A stretch of DNA of 54,326 bases from Terrimicrobiaceae bacterium (GCA_028713285.1 JAQTOP010000012.1:1-54326), one strand, 5' to 3'. Positions 9,212 to 17,883 are shown, numbered from the stretch's first letter. A program made the numbers and translations. The notes: generated by a model from the sequence alone, not told the origin.

Positions 9212-10030
9212 CTAGCGGCGCGCGGCGATGGCCAGCTCCCGGGCGGCCCGCGCGGCGCGCGGCCCGAGGCCGAGAAGATACATGTCGTCAAAAACCAGCA
9301 CCCGATCGGCCTTGACCGCCGGCGTAAGGCTGAGAGCCGGATTCTGTTTGAGGCGATCCAGCCCGCCGCTCGCCTGCACGGTCCTGGTGCCGGTGACGAG
9401 CACGGCGGGCGCGAGGTCGAGGAGCATCTCCGCGGAAACGGGTTTGTAGCCCTCCGTGCCGGCAAAAACGTTGCGAAGCCCGGCCGCGGCGAGCATCGCA
9501 TCGGCGGCGGTGCCGCTGCCGGCGGCGGACAGGGCTCCGTCGCCGCGCGCCATCACGAAGACCGCGGCGAGTGGCCGGCCGGCGTGCGAAGCGGCCTCGA
9601 CCGTCCTGCAGTCGGCATCGAAGGCGCCCGCCAGTTTTTCGCCTGCGGATTTCGCATCGAGCGCCCCGGCGACGGCGCGGATTTTTGCCGTAATGCCGGC
9701 GAGCGTGTGATCCTTCGGCAACGTGACAACGGGGACGCCGGCGCGCTCGAGCTGCCGAAGGACTTCCGGCGGCCCCGCATCCCCGCTGGCGAGGATGAGA
9801 TCGGGCTTCATGGCGAGAATCCCCTCGGCGGAGAGCGCCCGCACGTAACCGACCCTGGGCAGTTTTTGAGCCTCGGCGGGATACACGCTCGTCAGATCGA
9901 CGGCGACGATGGCGCCGCCCCGCCCGAGGGCGAAGGCGATCTCGGTGAGGTCGCCGCCGAGGCTGACCACACGCTGCGGCGCAGCCAGGGCCGAGCCCGC
10001 GCAGAGCAGGGAAAGCAGCAGAGAGCGCAT
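9212..10030 (-). CDS. hmuT: Heme-binding periplasmic protein
   Basis: This 272-residue solute-binding protein begins with a Sec signal peptide (MRSLLLSLLCAGSALA) and lacks a convincing lipobox. RVVSLGGDLTEIAFALG is typical of the HmuT/PhuT group, and a Tyr in the YKPVS segment resembles known heme ligands. The ATG overlaps the hmuS stop (ATGA). The true frame is open far upstream, but that part is shadow of hmuS. Confidence 0.9.
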   Translation of the reverse strand: MRSLLLSLLCAGSALAAPQRVVSLGGDLTEIAFALGRGGAIVAVDLTSVYPAEAQKLPRVGYVRALSAEGILAMKPDLILASGDAGPPEVLRQLERAGVPVVTLPKDHTLAGITAKIRAVAGALDAKSAGEKLAGAFDADCRTVEAASHAGRPLAAVFVMARGDGALSAAGSGTAADAMLAAAGLRNVFAGTEGYKPVSAEMLLDLAPAVLVTGTRTVQASGGLDRLKQNPALSLTPAVKADRVLVFDDMYLLGLGPRAARAARELAIAARR

Positions 10031-11058
10031 CACTTCAGGCTCTCCGCGAGGTCGCGCCAGCGGGTGTCCTCGAGCTCGCCGGGCTTCCGTTTGCCGAAGA
10101 ACAGCGCGAGATTTTCTCCGGCGGAGTCGTAGAGTTCGATTGACGTGACGATCCCGTCCTTCGTCGGCTTGCGCACGAGCCATGCGCCGGCCACGCCGCT
10201 CTCGCGCAGATGGAGATTGAAGTCGGGGTCGAGCACGTTGATCCAATCGCCATAGGGCGCGATCTTTTCGACCTCGCCGGTGTGGATCTGGATGCAGCCG
10301 CGGTTGCCGACGAATATCATGATCGGCAGCTTCGCGGCGGAGGCCCGGCGCAGGACTTCGCCGGCGACGGCGACCGGCATCGGGACGGCGAACTCCCCGC
10401 CGGCGAGCCGGAGCGCCTGGACGCGGCCGACCTGAAATTTCTTGAGCAGGCCGAAGAAGTGGTGCGTATCCTCGAGGGCCCGCCAGCCGGCGCGCAGCCC
10501 CTCGACGTCGATCCCGGCATCGGGGAGATCGACGGTCGCGGGCTCGGCGGGAAGGGCGGCGAACCCCGTCTCGGGCGCGGCGAATTCGGCGATCAACCGC
10601 TCGAACGCCGCGCGGTCGCCATCCTCCTGGAGGAAGACCTTGTGGAGCGCGAGGCCTTCCGCGCCGAAGATTTGCACGCTGTCGTGCGCGCCGGTCTCCG
10701 CATCCGCCCGCACGGCGAAGGCGGCCGCCCATTGCCGGGGAAAAAAGCGCAGGTCGATATCGTGCCCGACGACCTGGCCCATGGCTCCGCCGCCAAAGAA
10801 GCCGATGTCGCGGAAATGCCCCTTGCGTTCGTGGACGGCGTGCTCGTTGCGGGTGAGGCACATCACGCGGCCAAGCGTCTTGAAGGCATCGAAGAGCTCC
10901 GGCCACTCGGGGCGCAAACGGGTGACCGTTCCCCCGGTGACGAGCAGCTCGGCTTCGCTCGCTCCAAGTTTTCGCGCGGCGTCGCGGATGCGGAGTTTCG
11001 GGTCGGCCCGGCGCAGTTCGGCCCAGGCGGTTTTCAGATCGGGTGCGGTGACGTTCAT
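10030..11058 (-). CDS. hmuS: Heme-degrading/hemin transport protein HmuS
   Basis: This 342-residue cytoplasmic protein of the HemS/ChuS/HmuS family has two HemS-type repeats, for example VMCLTRNEHAVHERKG in the first half and IQIHTGEVEKIAPYGDW in the second. The family binds imported heme and releases iron or passes heme on. The start MNVTAPDLKTAWAEL was chosen because it begins the conserved domain; an upstream in-frame ATG would add 22 non-homologous residues. It is upstream of hmuT with an ATGA overlap. Confidence 0.9.
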   Translation of the reverse strand: MNVTAPDLKTAWAELRRADPKLRIRDAARKLGASEAELLVTGGTVTRLRPEWPELFDAFKTLGRVMCLTRNEHAVHERKGHFRDIGFFGGGAMGQVVGHDIDLRFFPRQWAAAFAVRADAETGAHDSVQIFGAEGLALHKVFLQEDGDRAAFERLIAEFAAPETGFAALPAEPATVDLPDAGIDVEGLRAGWRALEDTHHFFGLLKKFQVGRVQALRLAGGEFAVPMPVAVAGEVLRRASAAKLPIMIFVGNRGCIQIHTGEVEKIAPYGDWINVLDPDFNLHLRESGVAGAWLVRKPTKDGIVTSIELYDSAGENLALFFGKRKPGELEDTRWRDLAESLK

Positions 11059-11066
11059 GGTGATGT

Positions 11067-11873
11067 TTATCTGCGTTTCAGGACGAAATTCGGATTGTCC
11101 TCGTCGGCGGCCTGGTTGGACCAATGGCGCATGTCCTTGATCCCGTCTTCATCGAGGAGATCGACATGCCCGTCGAGCATGGCCGCGACGGCCCGCTTCC
11201 CATAGCGCAGATCGACGAACCCGAAGGCCGAGGCCGGCGCCTTCGGATCCCAGCCGCCCGACCAGCGCGTGACGGCGAAGTTCGGAGATTTTATCTGATA
11301 AAAGCCGACCTCGTTCTCGCCCCGGCGGGCGGAAGCGAAGACGATGAGCTTCGACGGACGCGAGGCCTGGCCGAGGCGGGTGACGCAAAAGGCGCCATAT
11401 CGCGACGCCGCCCTTGGGCTCGGCACGAGATCGCTCGCCGAGCCGTAGTCGCCCCCCACGAACGTGACGTTCATGCCGAGATTCGGGCTCACGCTTGCGG
11501 CGTAGTGAAAGTCCACCTTGTCCTTCAAGGAGCCCTCGTTTCCGTTGAATAAAATCGCATGCATGTCGTAGTCGAGATACGGCGCGAGCCGCCAAGGGTA
11601 GCGCGCATTCGCGGGGAAGCCGATCGACTGCCCCGAGGCGTCGCTGGCCGCCGCGTCCGCCCCCGCGGCATAGCCGGGCAGGAGCGCCCCGTCGTGGTCG
11701 TCGGCGGCGGCGAGATAGGCGGCGATGAGCTTGCGCGCGGCGGAGATTTCCTTCCCCTTGCGCGCCTCCTGGATGCAGCCCGACATCGCCGGCACCGAGA
11801 TCGCCGTGACCGCGCTGATCACGAGCACGACGGCGACGATTTCGATGAGGGAAAAACCTCCGCTCTCACGCAT
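11067..11873 (-). CDS. Type II pseudopilin-like protein
   Basis: This 268-residue protein has a prepilin peptidase site and hydrophobic helix at the N terminus (GFSLIEIVAVVLVISAV), the class III/type IV pilin-like signature common in PulG-like proteins of Verrucomicrobiota and Planctomycetota. The C-terminal part, with the LDGHV segment, resembles the proteins of that group that carry an H-X9-DG-like tail. It ends 8 bp before the hmuS start and overlaps the PEP-CTERM gene by 8 bp, so it belongs to the heme cluster. A role in surface display or secretion is inference. Confidence 0.8.
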   Translation of the reverse strand: MRESGGFSLIEIVAVVLVISAVTAISVPAMSGCIQEARKGKEISAARKLIAAYLAAADDHDGALLPGYAAGADAAASDASGQSIGFPANARYPWRLAPYLDYDMHAILFNGNEGSLKDKVDFHYAASVSPNLGMNVTFVGGDYGSASDLVPSPRAASRYGAFCVTRLGQASRPSKLIVFASARRGENEVGFYQIKSPNFAVTRWSGGWDPKAPASAFGFVDLRYGKRAVAAMLDGHVDLLDEDGIKDMRHWSNQAADEDNPNFVLKRR

Positions 11874-12822
11874 GGCGCCTCCGCCTCCGGGTAATGAACA
11901 TCGCACCCGCTCCGGCGAACGCCAGCAGAGCGGCCGTCTCCGGCTCGGGCACCGCCGCCACGTCGCCGCTCAATTGCGCGGCGAGGAGGAAATCGGGATC
12001 GCCGGGATCGTTCAGCAGATTTTCCTTGGTATAAAACGAGGGGAAGCCGCTCGATGCCTCCTGGCTCGTGGGTTGCAACGAGCTGACCATGAACTCGAGG
12101 TAGCCGGCGTTGAGAGAAGCCTGGAGCCATGCGACGACGAAGGGATTCGTGAGATCGACGTGGAACGTCATCAGCGAATCCCCGGGCACGAGGCTGCCGG
12201 GAGCGAGGCCGGCGATCTGCCCGACGGCCAGCGGCGCGGCCTCGAACGCGCCAGCCACGTTATTCGACACGTCGATGAGCGAGCCGCCGGCATTGAACTG
12301 CGCCGCATAGGCGTTGCGCACTCCCTCGGTCATCGGATTTCCCGGCGAGAAGGGCGAGACATCGGGATTCTCAGGGTGAAACGTGGCCTCGGTGTAGCCG
12401 TTGCGATAGCCGACCGCGAACAGCTCGACCGGGCGCCCGGGATCGGAATCCGCCACGTAGTTCGGCGCCCCGACATTGAGATACGTCTGGAACGAGTCGT
12501 AGGTCGGATCGTAGCGAAAGGAATTATCGACGTTCACGGTGAGCGAAAGCTGCAGCGAGGCGATCGAATAGTTCGCCGCAGCCAGGCCGGGCGCGGCGAT
12601 GCCCGTGGTGTCGAACCGCACGAGGAACTGCCCGTCGCGGTCGTCGAAGCCGGCCTCGCCCACCGCGCCGAAGACCGAGGCGGCGGACCGGGAGCCGGGC
12701 GAGGCATTGAAGGGATACATCCAGCGGTCCGCGGTTGGCTGATCGATACTGAATGCGTCCGCCCGCGCCGCCGGGAGCGAGGCAGCGAGAGCGAGAGCGC
12801 AAAGTGTCGCAAAACGGGACAT
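11866..12822 (-). CDS. PEP-CTERM sorting-domain surface protein
   Basis: This 318-residue secreted protein has a signal peptide (MSRFATLCALALAASLPAARA) and a PEP-CTERM tail: the VPEPE motif, a hydrophobic helix and a basic end (RRRRRHA). Such tails are recognised by exosortase and remove the protein to the cell surface or matrix. The middle resembles a beta-rich extracellular domain with no motif I can name. It has its own promoter-like motif 39 bp upstream and is followed directly by the pseudopilin and heme-uptake genes. Confidence 0.88.
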   Translation of the reverse strand: MSRFATLCALALAASLPAARADAFSIDQPTADRWMYPFNASPGSRSAASVFGAVGEAGFDDRDGQFLVRFDTTGIAAPGLAAANYSIASLQLSLTVNVDNSFRYDPTYDSFQTYLNVGAPNYVADSDPGRPVELFAVGYRNGYTEATFHPENPDVSPFSPGNPMTEGVRNAYAAQFNAGGSLIDVSNNVAGAFEAAPLAVGQIAGLAPGSLVPGDSLMTFHVDLTNPFVVAWLQASLNAGYLEFMVSSLQPTSQEASSGFPSFYTKENLLNDPGDPDFLLAAQLSGDVAAVPEPETAALLAFAGAGAMFITRRRRRHA

Positions 12823-12854
12823 CGTCGAAGAAGGAGTGTGGTTGATCGGGGACC

Positions 12855-12887
12855 GGCCCGCTAACGCTCGGTTGCGATTTCCTGACG
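12855..12887 (-). promoter_or_regulatory. Promoter-like motif shared by the two PEP-CTERM genes (copy 1)
   Basis: On the minus strand the sequence reads CGTCA, 15 bp, then GCGTTAGCGGGCC. The same two blocks with the same 15-bp spacing occur at 13648-13680. The GTTAG block lies about 39 bp before the start of the downstream PEP-CTERM gene. The layout suggests a promoter for an ECF-type sigma factor; that is inference. Confidence 0.55.
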
Positions 12888-12928
12888 GCGATTTGCCGCG
12901 GCGCCCGCAGGTGAAGCTCACGGGAAAA

Positions 12929-13618
12929 TCAAGCGATCCGGCTGCGGCGCATCCCTCGCACGACGATGAGGCCCGTCAGCAATGCGCCCACGCCGAGCGC
13001 GTATTCATGCGGCTCCGGCACCGGAGTAACGTCGAGCGTGATCGCGTCGAGCGCGACGTGATAGCCGCCGGCGGGATTTGAAAAATTGATGCCGAACGTC
13101 TGGCCGCTCCCGATGGCCAGGCCGCTCCACGTCCACTGCAGCACATTGTAGCCGGCGCCGGCGAGGCCGCCCGGATCCACGCCGGCGGCCGTCACGACGG
13201 GCGTGGCGCCCGCCCCATTCAAGGTCGTCGTGAAGAAGTCGGTGAGCGCGCCCGCCGCCGGCGTCGAGAGCTTGATCTGCAGGACGACGGTGTGGATATC
13301 GACCGACGCCGTCCCGGAGAGCGTCCAGTCGCTCGCTTTGTTGAAAGTGTAGAACAGGTCATTCGCGACGGCGCCGGCCTGCGGACCATACGGCGGTCCG
13401 GCTGTCACCGATTGAGCCAGCGAGACGCCGAGATCGCCGAGCGCGGGCGAATAGCCGATGAACGTCGCAGCGGCGAACAAGTCCCACGCGGCGAACTCGA
13501 CTTCGCTCGATTCGCGATCTCCGAGCACCGAGGGATCGATGCCGAGGTAGGACGCGTGGGAAAGACCCGCCGGGACGAACAGGACGGCGGCGAGGACGGT
13601 CAATGCAGGATGCTTCAT
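12929..13618 (-). CDS. PEP-CTERM sorting-domain surface protein
   Basis: This 229-residue secreted protein has a signal peptide (MKHPALTVLAAVLFVPAGLSHA) and a PEP-CTERM tail (VPEPHEYALGVGALLTGL, then a basic RGMRRSR end). The body is rich in Gly, Ala and Thr with beta-strand character and carries no catalytic motif I recognise. The shared promoter-like motif lies 36 bp upstream. It is the first gene of the run leading to the heme-uptake genes. Confidence 0.88.
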   Translation of the reverse strand: MKHPALTVLAAVLFVPAGLSHASYLGIDPSVLGDRESSEVEFAAWDLFAAATFIGYSPALGDLGVSLAQSVTAGPPYGPQAGAVANDLFYTFNKASDWTLSGTASVDIHTVVLQIKLSTPAAGALTDFFTTTLNGAGATPVVTAAGVDPGGLAGAGYNVLQWTWSGLAIGSGQTFGINFSNPAGGYHVALDAITLDVTPVPEPHEYALGVGALLTGLIVVRGMRRSRIA

Positions 13619-13647
13619 ACGGGCAGTGGTTTAAGGACTTCCAGCCG

Positions 13648-13680
13648 GGCCCGCTAACGCGCGTTTGCCAAAACTTGACG
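13648..13680 (-). promoter_or_regulatory. Promoter-like motif shared by the two PEP-CTERM genes (copy 2)
   Basis: Minus-strand CGTCA (13676-13680), 15 bp, and GCGTTAGCGGGCC (13648-13660) match copy 1 in both sequence and spacing, while the 15 bp between them differ. The distance to the start codon is also nearly the same (36 bp versus 39 bp). Confidence 0.55.
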
Positions 13681-13761
13681 CCGGTTTGCAAAATGCGCCG
13701 ATTTCCGCGCTCCCGCGGTGGAGACACGGGTAAAATCCGGACGCCGGCTCGCGAGCCGCGA

Positions 13762-15153
13762 TTAGTTCGACTTCGCGACGACCGACTCGACCTCGCCGTC
13801 GCTCAGGCGCGTGAGGATCGCCTCGCCCGGCTCGAGTCCGCGGATCGAGCGCACGACGACGCCCCGCGAGTCGAACGTTATCGAGTAGCCGCGCGCCAGC
13901 GTCGCCAGGGGGCTGAGCGTTTGCAGCAGAGCCGCCGCGCCGCCCAATCGCTCGCGCTGCCGGGTCAGGCGGCGGCCCGTGGATTCCGCGAGGTCCGCGC
14001 GAACGCGCGACAGCCGATCGCGCAGCGAGGCCAGCCGAGGGACCGGGCTCTGCGCGGCGACGGCGACCGCCGCCCGCCGCAGGCTGTCGCGATGGCTCTT
14101 GAGCGACGACTCCACGGAGCGGCGCATCGCCGCGTCGAGCGCGTCGAGCTGCTGCCGGCGCTCGCGCACGGTGCGCGCCGGTTCGCGAAACAGCGCGGAT
14201 CGCTCGTGCGCCGCGAGCCGCGAGCGTCGAAACCGAATGGCCCCGGCGCATTCGCGCAACATGCGCGCGACGCGCTCCCGCACGCCGCGCAGGACTTCGG
14301 CGGCGTCGGGCACGATGAGTTCCGCCGCCGCGCTCGGCGTCGGGGCGCGAAGGTCCGCCGCGAAATCCGCCAGCGTGAAGTCGATCTCGTGCCCGACCGC
14401 GCTGACGACCGGAACGCGCGAGGCGGCGATGGCCCGCGCCACGGCCTCCTCGTTGAATTCCCACAAATCCTCGAGGCTGCCGCCGCCGCGCGTGACGACG
14501 ACCACGTCCACCGCCGGCAGCCCGTTTTCCGGCGCGGCGGACAGATCCGCGATCGCGGCCGCGATTTCCGCCGCCGCGCCGCGCCCCTGCACGCGCACCG
14601 GATGGATGAGCACTTCGACGCCCGGCGCGCGGCGATGCAGCACCTTGAGAAAATCGCGGATCGCCGCGCCGGTGGGCGACGTCACCACGCCGATCCTCGC
14701 GGGGAAACGCGGCAGCGGGCGTTTGCGGTCCGCGTCGAAGAGCCCTTCCGCCGCGAGCCTGGCCTTAAGCGCCTCGAAGCGGGCTCGCAGCGCGCCGAGC
14801 CCCTCCTCCTGCGCGAGCTGAACGACGAGCTGGTATTGGCCGCGCGCCTCATAGACCGTGAGTTCGCCGAAGACCTGCACCTGCATGCCGTCGGTCAGCC
14901 GCAGCCCGCGCAGGCTCCGCGCCGCGCCGGCGAACAGCACGCAGGCGAGCTGGGAGCCCTCGTCCTTGAGCGTGAAATACTGGTGGCCCGAGGCCTGCCG
15001 GCGGTGATTGGAAATCTCGCCGCGCACCCAGACCTCGCCAATCCCCTTCTCGAGCGCCGCGCGGACGGCGCGCGTGACTTCGGAGACGCTCAATACGCGC
15101 GGCGCCGATTCGGGCGGGTCCGGTCGTTCGCCGAAGGTGAGGTCAAGTTGCAT
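13762..15153 (-). CDS. xseA: Exodeoxyribonuclease VII large subunit
   Basis: This 463-residue protein has an N-terminal OB fold (WVRGEISNHRRQASGHQYFTLKD) and the catalytic XseA domain with PARIGVVTSPTGAAIRDF, VVTRGGGSLEDLW and AVGHEIDFTLADF, followed by a long coiled-coil C terminus. The enzyme degrades single-stranded DNA from both ends with XseB, which is not in the window. I start at MQLDLTFGERPDPPE, which overlaps the pssA end by 11 bp; longer upstream frames are not homologous. Confidence 0.95.
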   Translation of the reverse strand: MQLDLTFGERPDPPESAPRVLSVSEVTRAVRAALEKGIGEVWVRGEISNHRRQASGHQYFTLKDEGSQLACVLFAGAARSLRGLRLTDGMQVQVFGELTVYEARGQYQLVVQLAQEEGLGALRARFEALKARLAAEGLFDADRKRPLPRFPARIGVVTSPTGAAIRDFLKVLHRRAPGVEVLIHPVRVQGRGAAAEIAAAIADLSAAPENGLPAVDVVVVTRGGGSLEDLWEFNEEAVARAIAASRVPVVSAVGHEIDFTLADFAADLRAPTPSAAAELIVPDAAEVLRGVRERVARMLRECAGAIRFRRSRLAAHERSALFREPARTVRERRQQLDALDAAMRRSVESSLKSHRDSLRRAAVAVAAQSPVPRLASLRDRLSRVRADLAESTGRRLTRQRERLGGAAALLQTLSPLATLARGYSITFDSRGVVVRSIRGLEPGEAILTRLSDGEVESVVAKSN

Positions 15154-15973
15154 CGCGTGGCGCCGGCTTCTCTGGCTCGGCGGGTTCTTCGTCATCATCC
15201 TCGATCTCGCGGCGAAGCGCCTTCGAGACGAAGGGACGGACGAAACCATAAATGAGGAACAGAACGAAGAGCACCGCCGGCATCCATTGGTAATTCAACG
15301 CGCTGAAAACCAGCACGGCGATCAGCCCGATAAACGCCGGCAGCGAGCGCTGCGTGCGCCAGTTCACGGCCTTGAAGCTCGGGTAGCGCACGCGGCTGAA
15401 CATGAGGATCGAGAGAAACAGCATCAAGGCAGGCAGCCCGAATTTCCAAATGCCAATCGTCCGCTGGCCCTCGTCGATCCAGAGCATGAAGAGCGTGAGC
15501 GAGGCGATCACGCCGGCCGCGGCGGGAATGGGAAATCCCTCGAAATCCTTCGACGAAATCTGGTGGTCGGGGTCGGCGGCCAGGCAATTGAACCGCGCGA
15601 GCCGCAGCGCGCCGCAGAGCAGGTAAATGAACGCGATCACCCAGCCCGTCTTGTGGAAGTCGTGCAGCACGATGTCATAGACGAGCAGCGCGGGCGCCAC
15701 GCCGAACGAGACGACGTCCGCGAGCGAGTCGAACTCGCGCCCGAACGGACTCTCGTGGCCGCCCAGCCGCGCGAGCCGGCCGTCGAGCAGGTCGAAGACG
15801 CATGCCCCGAGAATGAACGCGATGGCCTCCTTGTATTTGTCGCCCGCCAGCGCCTCGCCGGCGCTGTTCACCGAGCCCTCGATGATGCGCAGGACCGCCG
15901 CAAAGCCGCAGAAGAGGTTCCCCGCCGTCATGAGATTCGGCAGCAGGTAGATTTTGGGATTCTGGCCGGCCAT
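15143..15973 (-). CDS. pssA: CDP-diacylglycerol--serine O-phosphatidyltransferase
   Basis: This 276-residue membrane enzyme has the CDP-alcohol phosphotransferase motif DG(x)2AR(x)8G(x)3D(x)3D (around residues 64-86) and about seven hydrophobic segments. It makes phosphatidylserine from CDP-diacylglycerol and serine. The C terminus is an acidic tail. It follows psd by 36 bp, so both steps of phosphatidylethanolamine synthesis lie together. Confidence 0.92.
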   Translation of the reverse strand: MAGQNPKIYLLPNLMTAGNLFCGFAAVLRIIEGSVNSAGEALAGDKYKEAIAFILGACVFDLLDGRLARLGGHESPFGREFDSLADVVSFGVAPALLVYDIVLHDFHKTGWVIAFIYLLCGALRLARFNCLAADPDHQISSKDFEGFPIPAAAGVIASLTLFMLWIDEGQRTIGIWKFGLPALMLFLSILMFSRVRYPSFKAVNWRTQRSLPAFIGLIAVLVFSALNYQWMPAVLFVLFLIYGFVRPFVSKALRREIEDDDEEPAEPEKPAPRDAT

Positions 15974-16009
15974 GGTGGAAAATGCGGCTGTCAGGCGCTC
16001 ACGATGACA

Positions 16010-16774
16010 TCAGGCAGGACCGGGTTCGCGACGGCCGATTGCATCGCCCCGCGGTTCGGTTGAAACGTCGAATTGCACGAGGGGCGTGACGCCGCCGCGG
16101 ACGGATTCGCCGACGCGCACGAGAATCTTCGAGCCCTCGGGCACCCAGAGTTCCGTGCGCGAGCCGAAGCGAATCATTCCGAACTTTTCGCCCTGCGCGA
16201 GTTCGTCGCCGACCGCCGACCACGGCACGATCCGCCGGGCAATCGCGCCGGTGATCTGCCGGACGAGGACGGTCACTTGCGGGCTCTCGATGATCCAGAG
16301 GCGGCTGGCATTCCTGCGCGCGCATTCGGGATCGCGCGCGTCGAGGTAAATGCCCTGCCTGCCCTCGCTGTGCGTCACGCGGCCCGCGATGGGCGACCGA
16401 TTCACATGCACGTCGAACACCGAAAGAAAGATCGATACACAAACCATGCGCCCCATGCCCGCCTCGCCCTCGGCGCGATCCGCGATGGCGACAATCCGGC
16501 CGTCCGCGGGCGCCACGGCGATGCCGGGATCGTTCGGCGCAATCCGCTCCGGATCGCGAAAGAAATACAGCACGAACAGAATCGCGCCCCCGCAAATCAC
16601 GGCGAACGGGGGGACGATGAACGCGCAGGCGATCAGCAGCACAACGAGAAACACGAGGATTCCCGTCGCTTCGTCGATGGCGCGGCGCGGCTTCACGCGG
16701 AGCAACGTAACAAGTCGAAGGACGAGGGCTAGCCCGTTTTCCGACAGCTTGCCAGAGCTCCGCGGGTGCTCCAT
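16010..16774 (-). CDS. psd: Phosphatidylserine decarboxylase
   Basis: This protein of about 254 residues has two N-terminal membrane helices, the family segment PADGRIVAIADR, the SVFDVHVNRSPIAG motif and the FGSRTEL self-cleavage site, where the Ser becomes the pyruvoyl cofactor. It matches the short, archaeal-type PSD class. Start choice is uncertain: ATG 16774 avoids overlap with the divergent rhodanese-like gene, while ATG 16786 would add four residues. It makes phosphatidylethanolamine from the PssA product. Confidence 0.9.
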   Translation of the reverse strand: MEHPRSSGKLSENGLALVLRLVTLLRVKPRRAIDEATGILVFLVVLLIACAFIVPPFAVICGGAILFVLYFFRDPERIAPNDPGIAVAPADGRIVAIADRAEGEAGMGRMVCVSIFLSVFDVHVNRSPIAGRVTHSEGRQGIYLDARDPECARRNASRLWIIESPQVTVLVRQITGAIARRIVPWSAVGDELAQGEKFGMIRFGSRTELWVPEGSKILVRVGESVRGGVTPLVQFDVSTEPRGDAIGRREPGPA

Positions 16775-16784
16775 ATTGCGACGC

Positions 16785-17324
16785 ATGACCGCCACGCTTT
16801 CGCCCGACGTCACGATGCAGGAGCTGCTCCAGGCCCTGCCGGGCGCCCAGCGCGCGCTGTTTCGGCTGCACCACATCGGCGGATGCGCGAGCTGCGGCTT
16901 TCGTCCCGACGAGACGCTGGCCGAGGTGTGCGCGCGCAATGACGCGCTCGATCCCGTCGCCGTCCTCGCCCAGATCGAACTCGCATGCGCCGAGGACGCA
17001 AGAATGCTCATGGAACCGAGGGATGCAGCGGTGGCAGTCCATGATGGCGGCGCGCGCCTGCTTGACATTCGCACCCGCGAGGAATTCGACGCCGTGCATC
17101 TCCCGCAATCGCAGCATTTCACGCAGGACCTGCTACAGGCCATCATGGCCGGCTGGCCCAAAGACGACCTCCTCATTCTCATCGACCACCAGGGCGCGCG
17201 CAGCCTCGACGCCGCCGCCTATTTCGCCGGCCACGGCTTCACGAACGTCCGCGGCCTGCGCGGCGGGATCGACGCATGGAGCCTGGAAGTGGATCCCACC
17301 CTTCCGCGATACACCGTCGAATGA
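16785..17324 (+). CDS. CxxC domain fused to a rhodanese-like domain lacking the catalytic Cys
   Basis: This 179-residue protein has a short N-terminal domain with C34xxC37 (GGCASCGF), similar in style to DUF1858-type redox domains, then a rhodanese fold (LLDIRTREEFDAVHLPQ). The active-site loop reads LIDHQGARS, where the usual cysteine is aspartate (residue 134), so sulfurtransferase activity is unlikely. It overlaps the IscU-like gene by 4 bp and precedes SufT, so a scaffold or redox role in Fe-S assembly is plausible. Confidence 0.8.
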   Translation: MTATLSPDVTMQELLQALPGAQRALFRLHHIGGCASCGFRPDETLAEVCARNDALDPVAVLAQIELACAEDARMLMEPRDAAVAVHDGGARLLDIRTREEFDAVHLPQSQHFTQDLLQAIMAGWPKDDLLILIDHQGARSLDAAAYFAGHGFTNVRGLRGGIDAWSLEVDPTLPRYTVE

Positions 17325-17791
17325 GTGACGACCTCGAGACGAAAATTCGGGCAGCCGTCCACGATCCGCAGAACCTCGGAGAGATGGCCGACGCTGACGC
17401 CATCGGCACGGTCGGCAGCGTCGATTGCGGCGACATGCTGCGCATGTGGGTGAAGTTCAAGGAAGAGAATGGGCGGCGGGTCATCGACCGGGCGACGTTC
17501 CAGACCTTCGGCTGCCAAACGGCCATCGCGGTGGCCAGCATGGCGACGGATCTCATTCGCGGAAAGACCGCCGACGAAGCGCTGTCCCTCTCCGGCGAGG
17601 ACCTCTCGGCGCCCCTGGGCCCGCTCCCGCCGATGAAGATCCACTGCGCCCAGCTCGTCGAGGGGGCGTTGAAGGACGCACTCACCCCAACTCCAAAATC
17701 GGAAATCGAAAATCCCAAATCGCCCGCACCGACCTTGTTCGACCAACTCAACGCACCGAAGACCGTCAAAATCAAATTGCATACGGACTAA
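17321..17791 (+). CDS. IscU/NifU-like Fe-S scaffold protein
   Basis: This 156-residue protein keeps all three scaffold cysteines in the expected contexts: VDCGD (C36, with D38), TFGCQTAIA (C65) and KIHCAQ (C109). The family assembles iron-sulfur clusters and passes them to client proteins. A linker-like, proline-rich C terminus follows the core. The start ATG overlaps the stop of the rhodanese-like gene (ATGA). The IscU name is by family; I cannot separate it from the SufU branch by eye. Confidence 0.88.
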   Translation: MSDDLETKIRAAVHDPQNLGEMADADAIGTVGSVDCGDMLRMWVKFKEENGRRVIDRATFQTFGCQTAIAVASMATDLIRGKTADEALSLSGEDLSAPLGPLPPMKIHCAQLVEGALKDALTPTPKSEIENPKSPAPTLFDQLNAPKTVKIKLHTD

Positions 17792-17849
17792 TCTGGAAAG
17801 GGAGAAAGGGGGTGCCTCCCATTCTTCCCCTTTTCACCCTTTCCAGATT
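17790..17849 (+). terminator. 13-bp inverted repeat between the IscU-like gene and sufT
   Basis: AATCTGGAAAGGG (17790-17802) is exactly repeated in inverted form at 17837-17849, with a further G-rich/C-rich pairing inside the loop. The left arm begins within the stop codon of the IscU-like gene. There is no strong T-run, so it may be an RNA-stability element between the two genes rather than a terminator. Confidence 0.45.
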
Positions 17850-17883
17850 CAAAAACCAGTCTTCTCCAGCTTCATATAAACCC

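Noticed and set aside
13648-13680. Sigma-54 promoter for the PEP-CTERM genes
   Set aside because: The GG-N10-GC spacing is not met in either copy; the shared blocks fit an ECF-type layout better.
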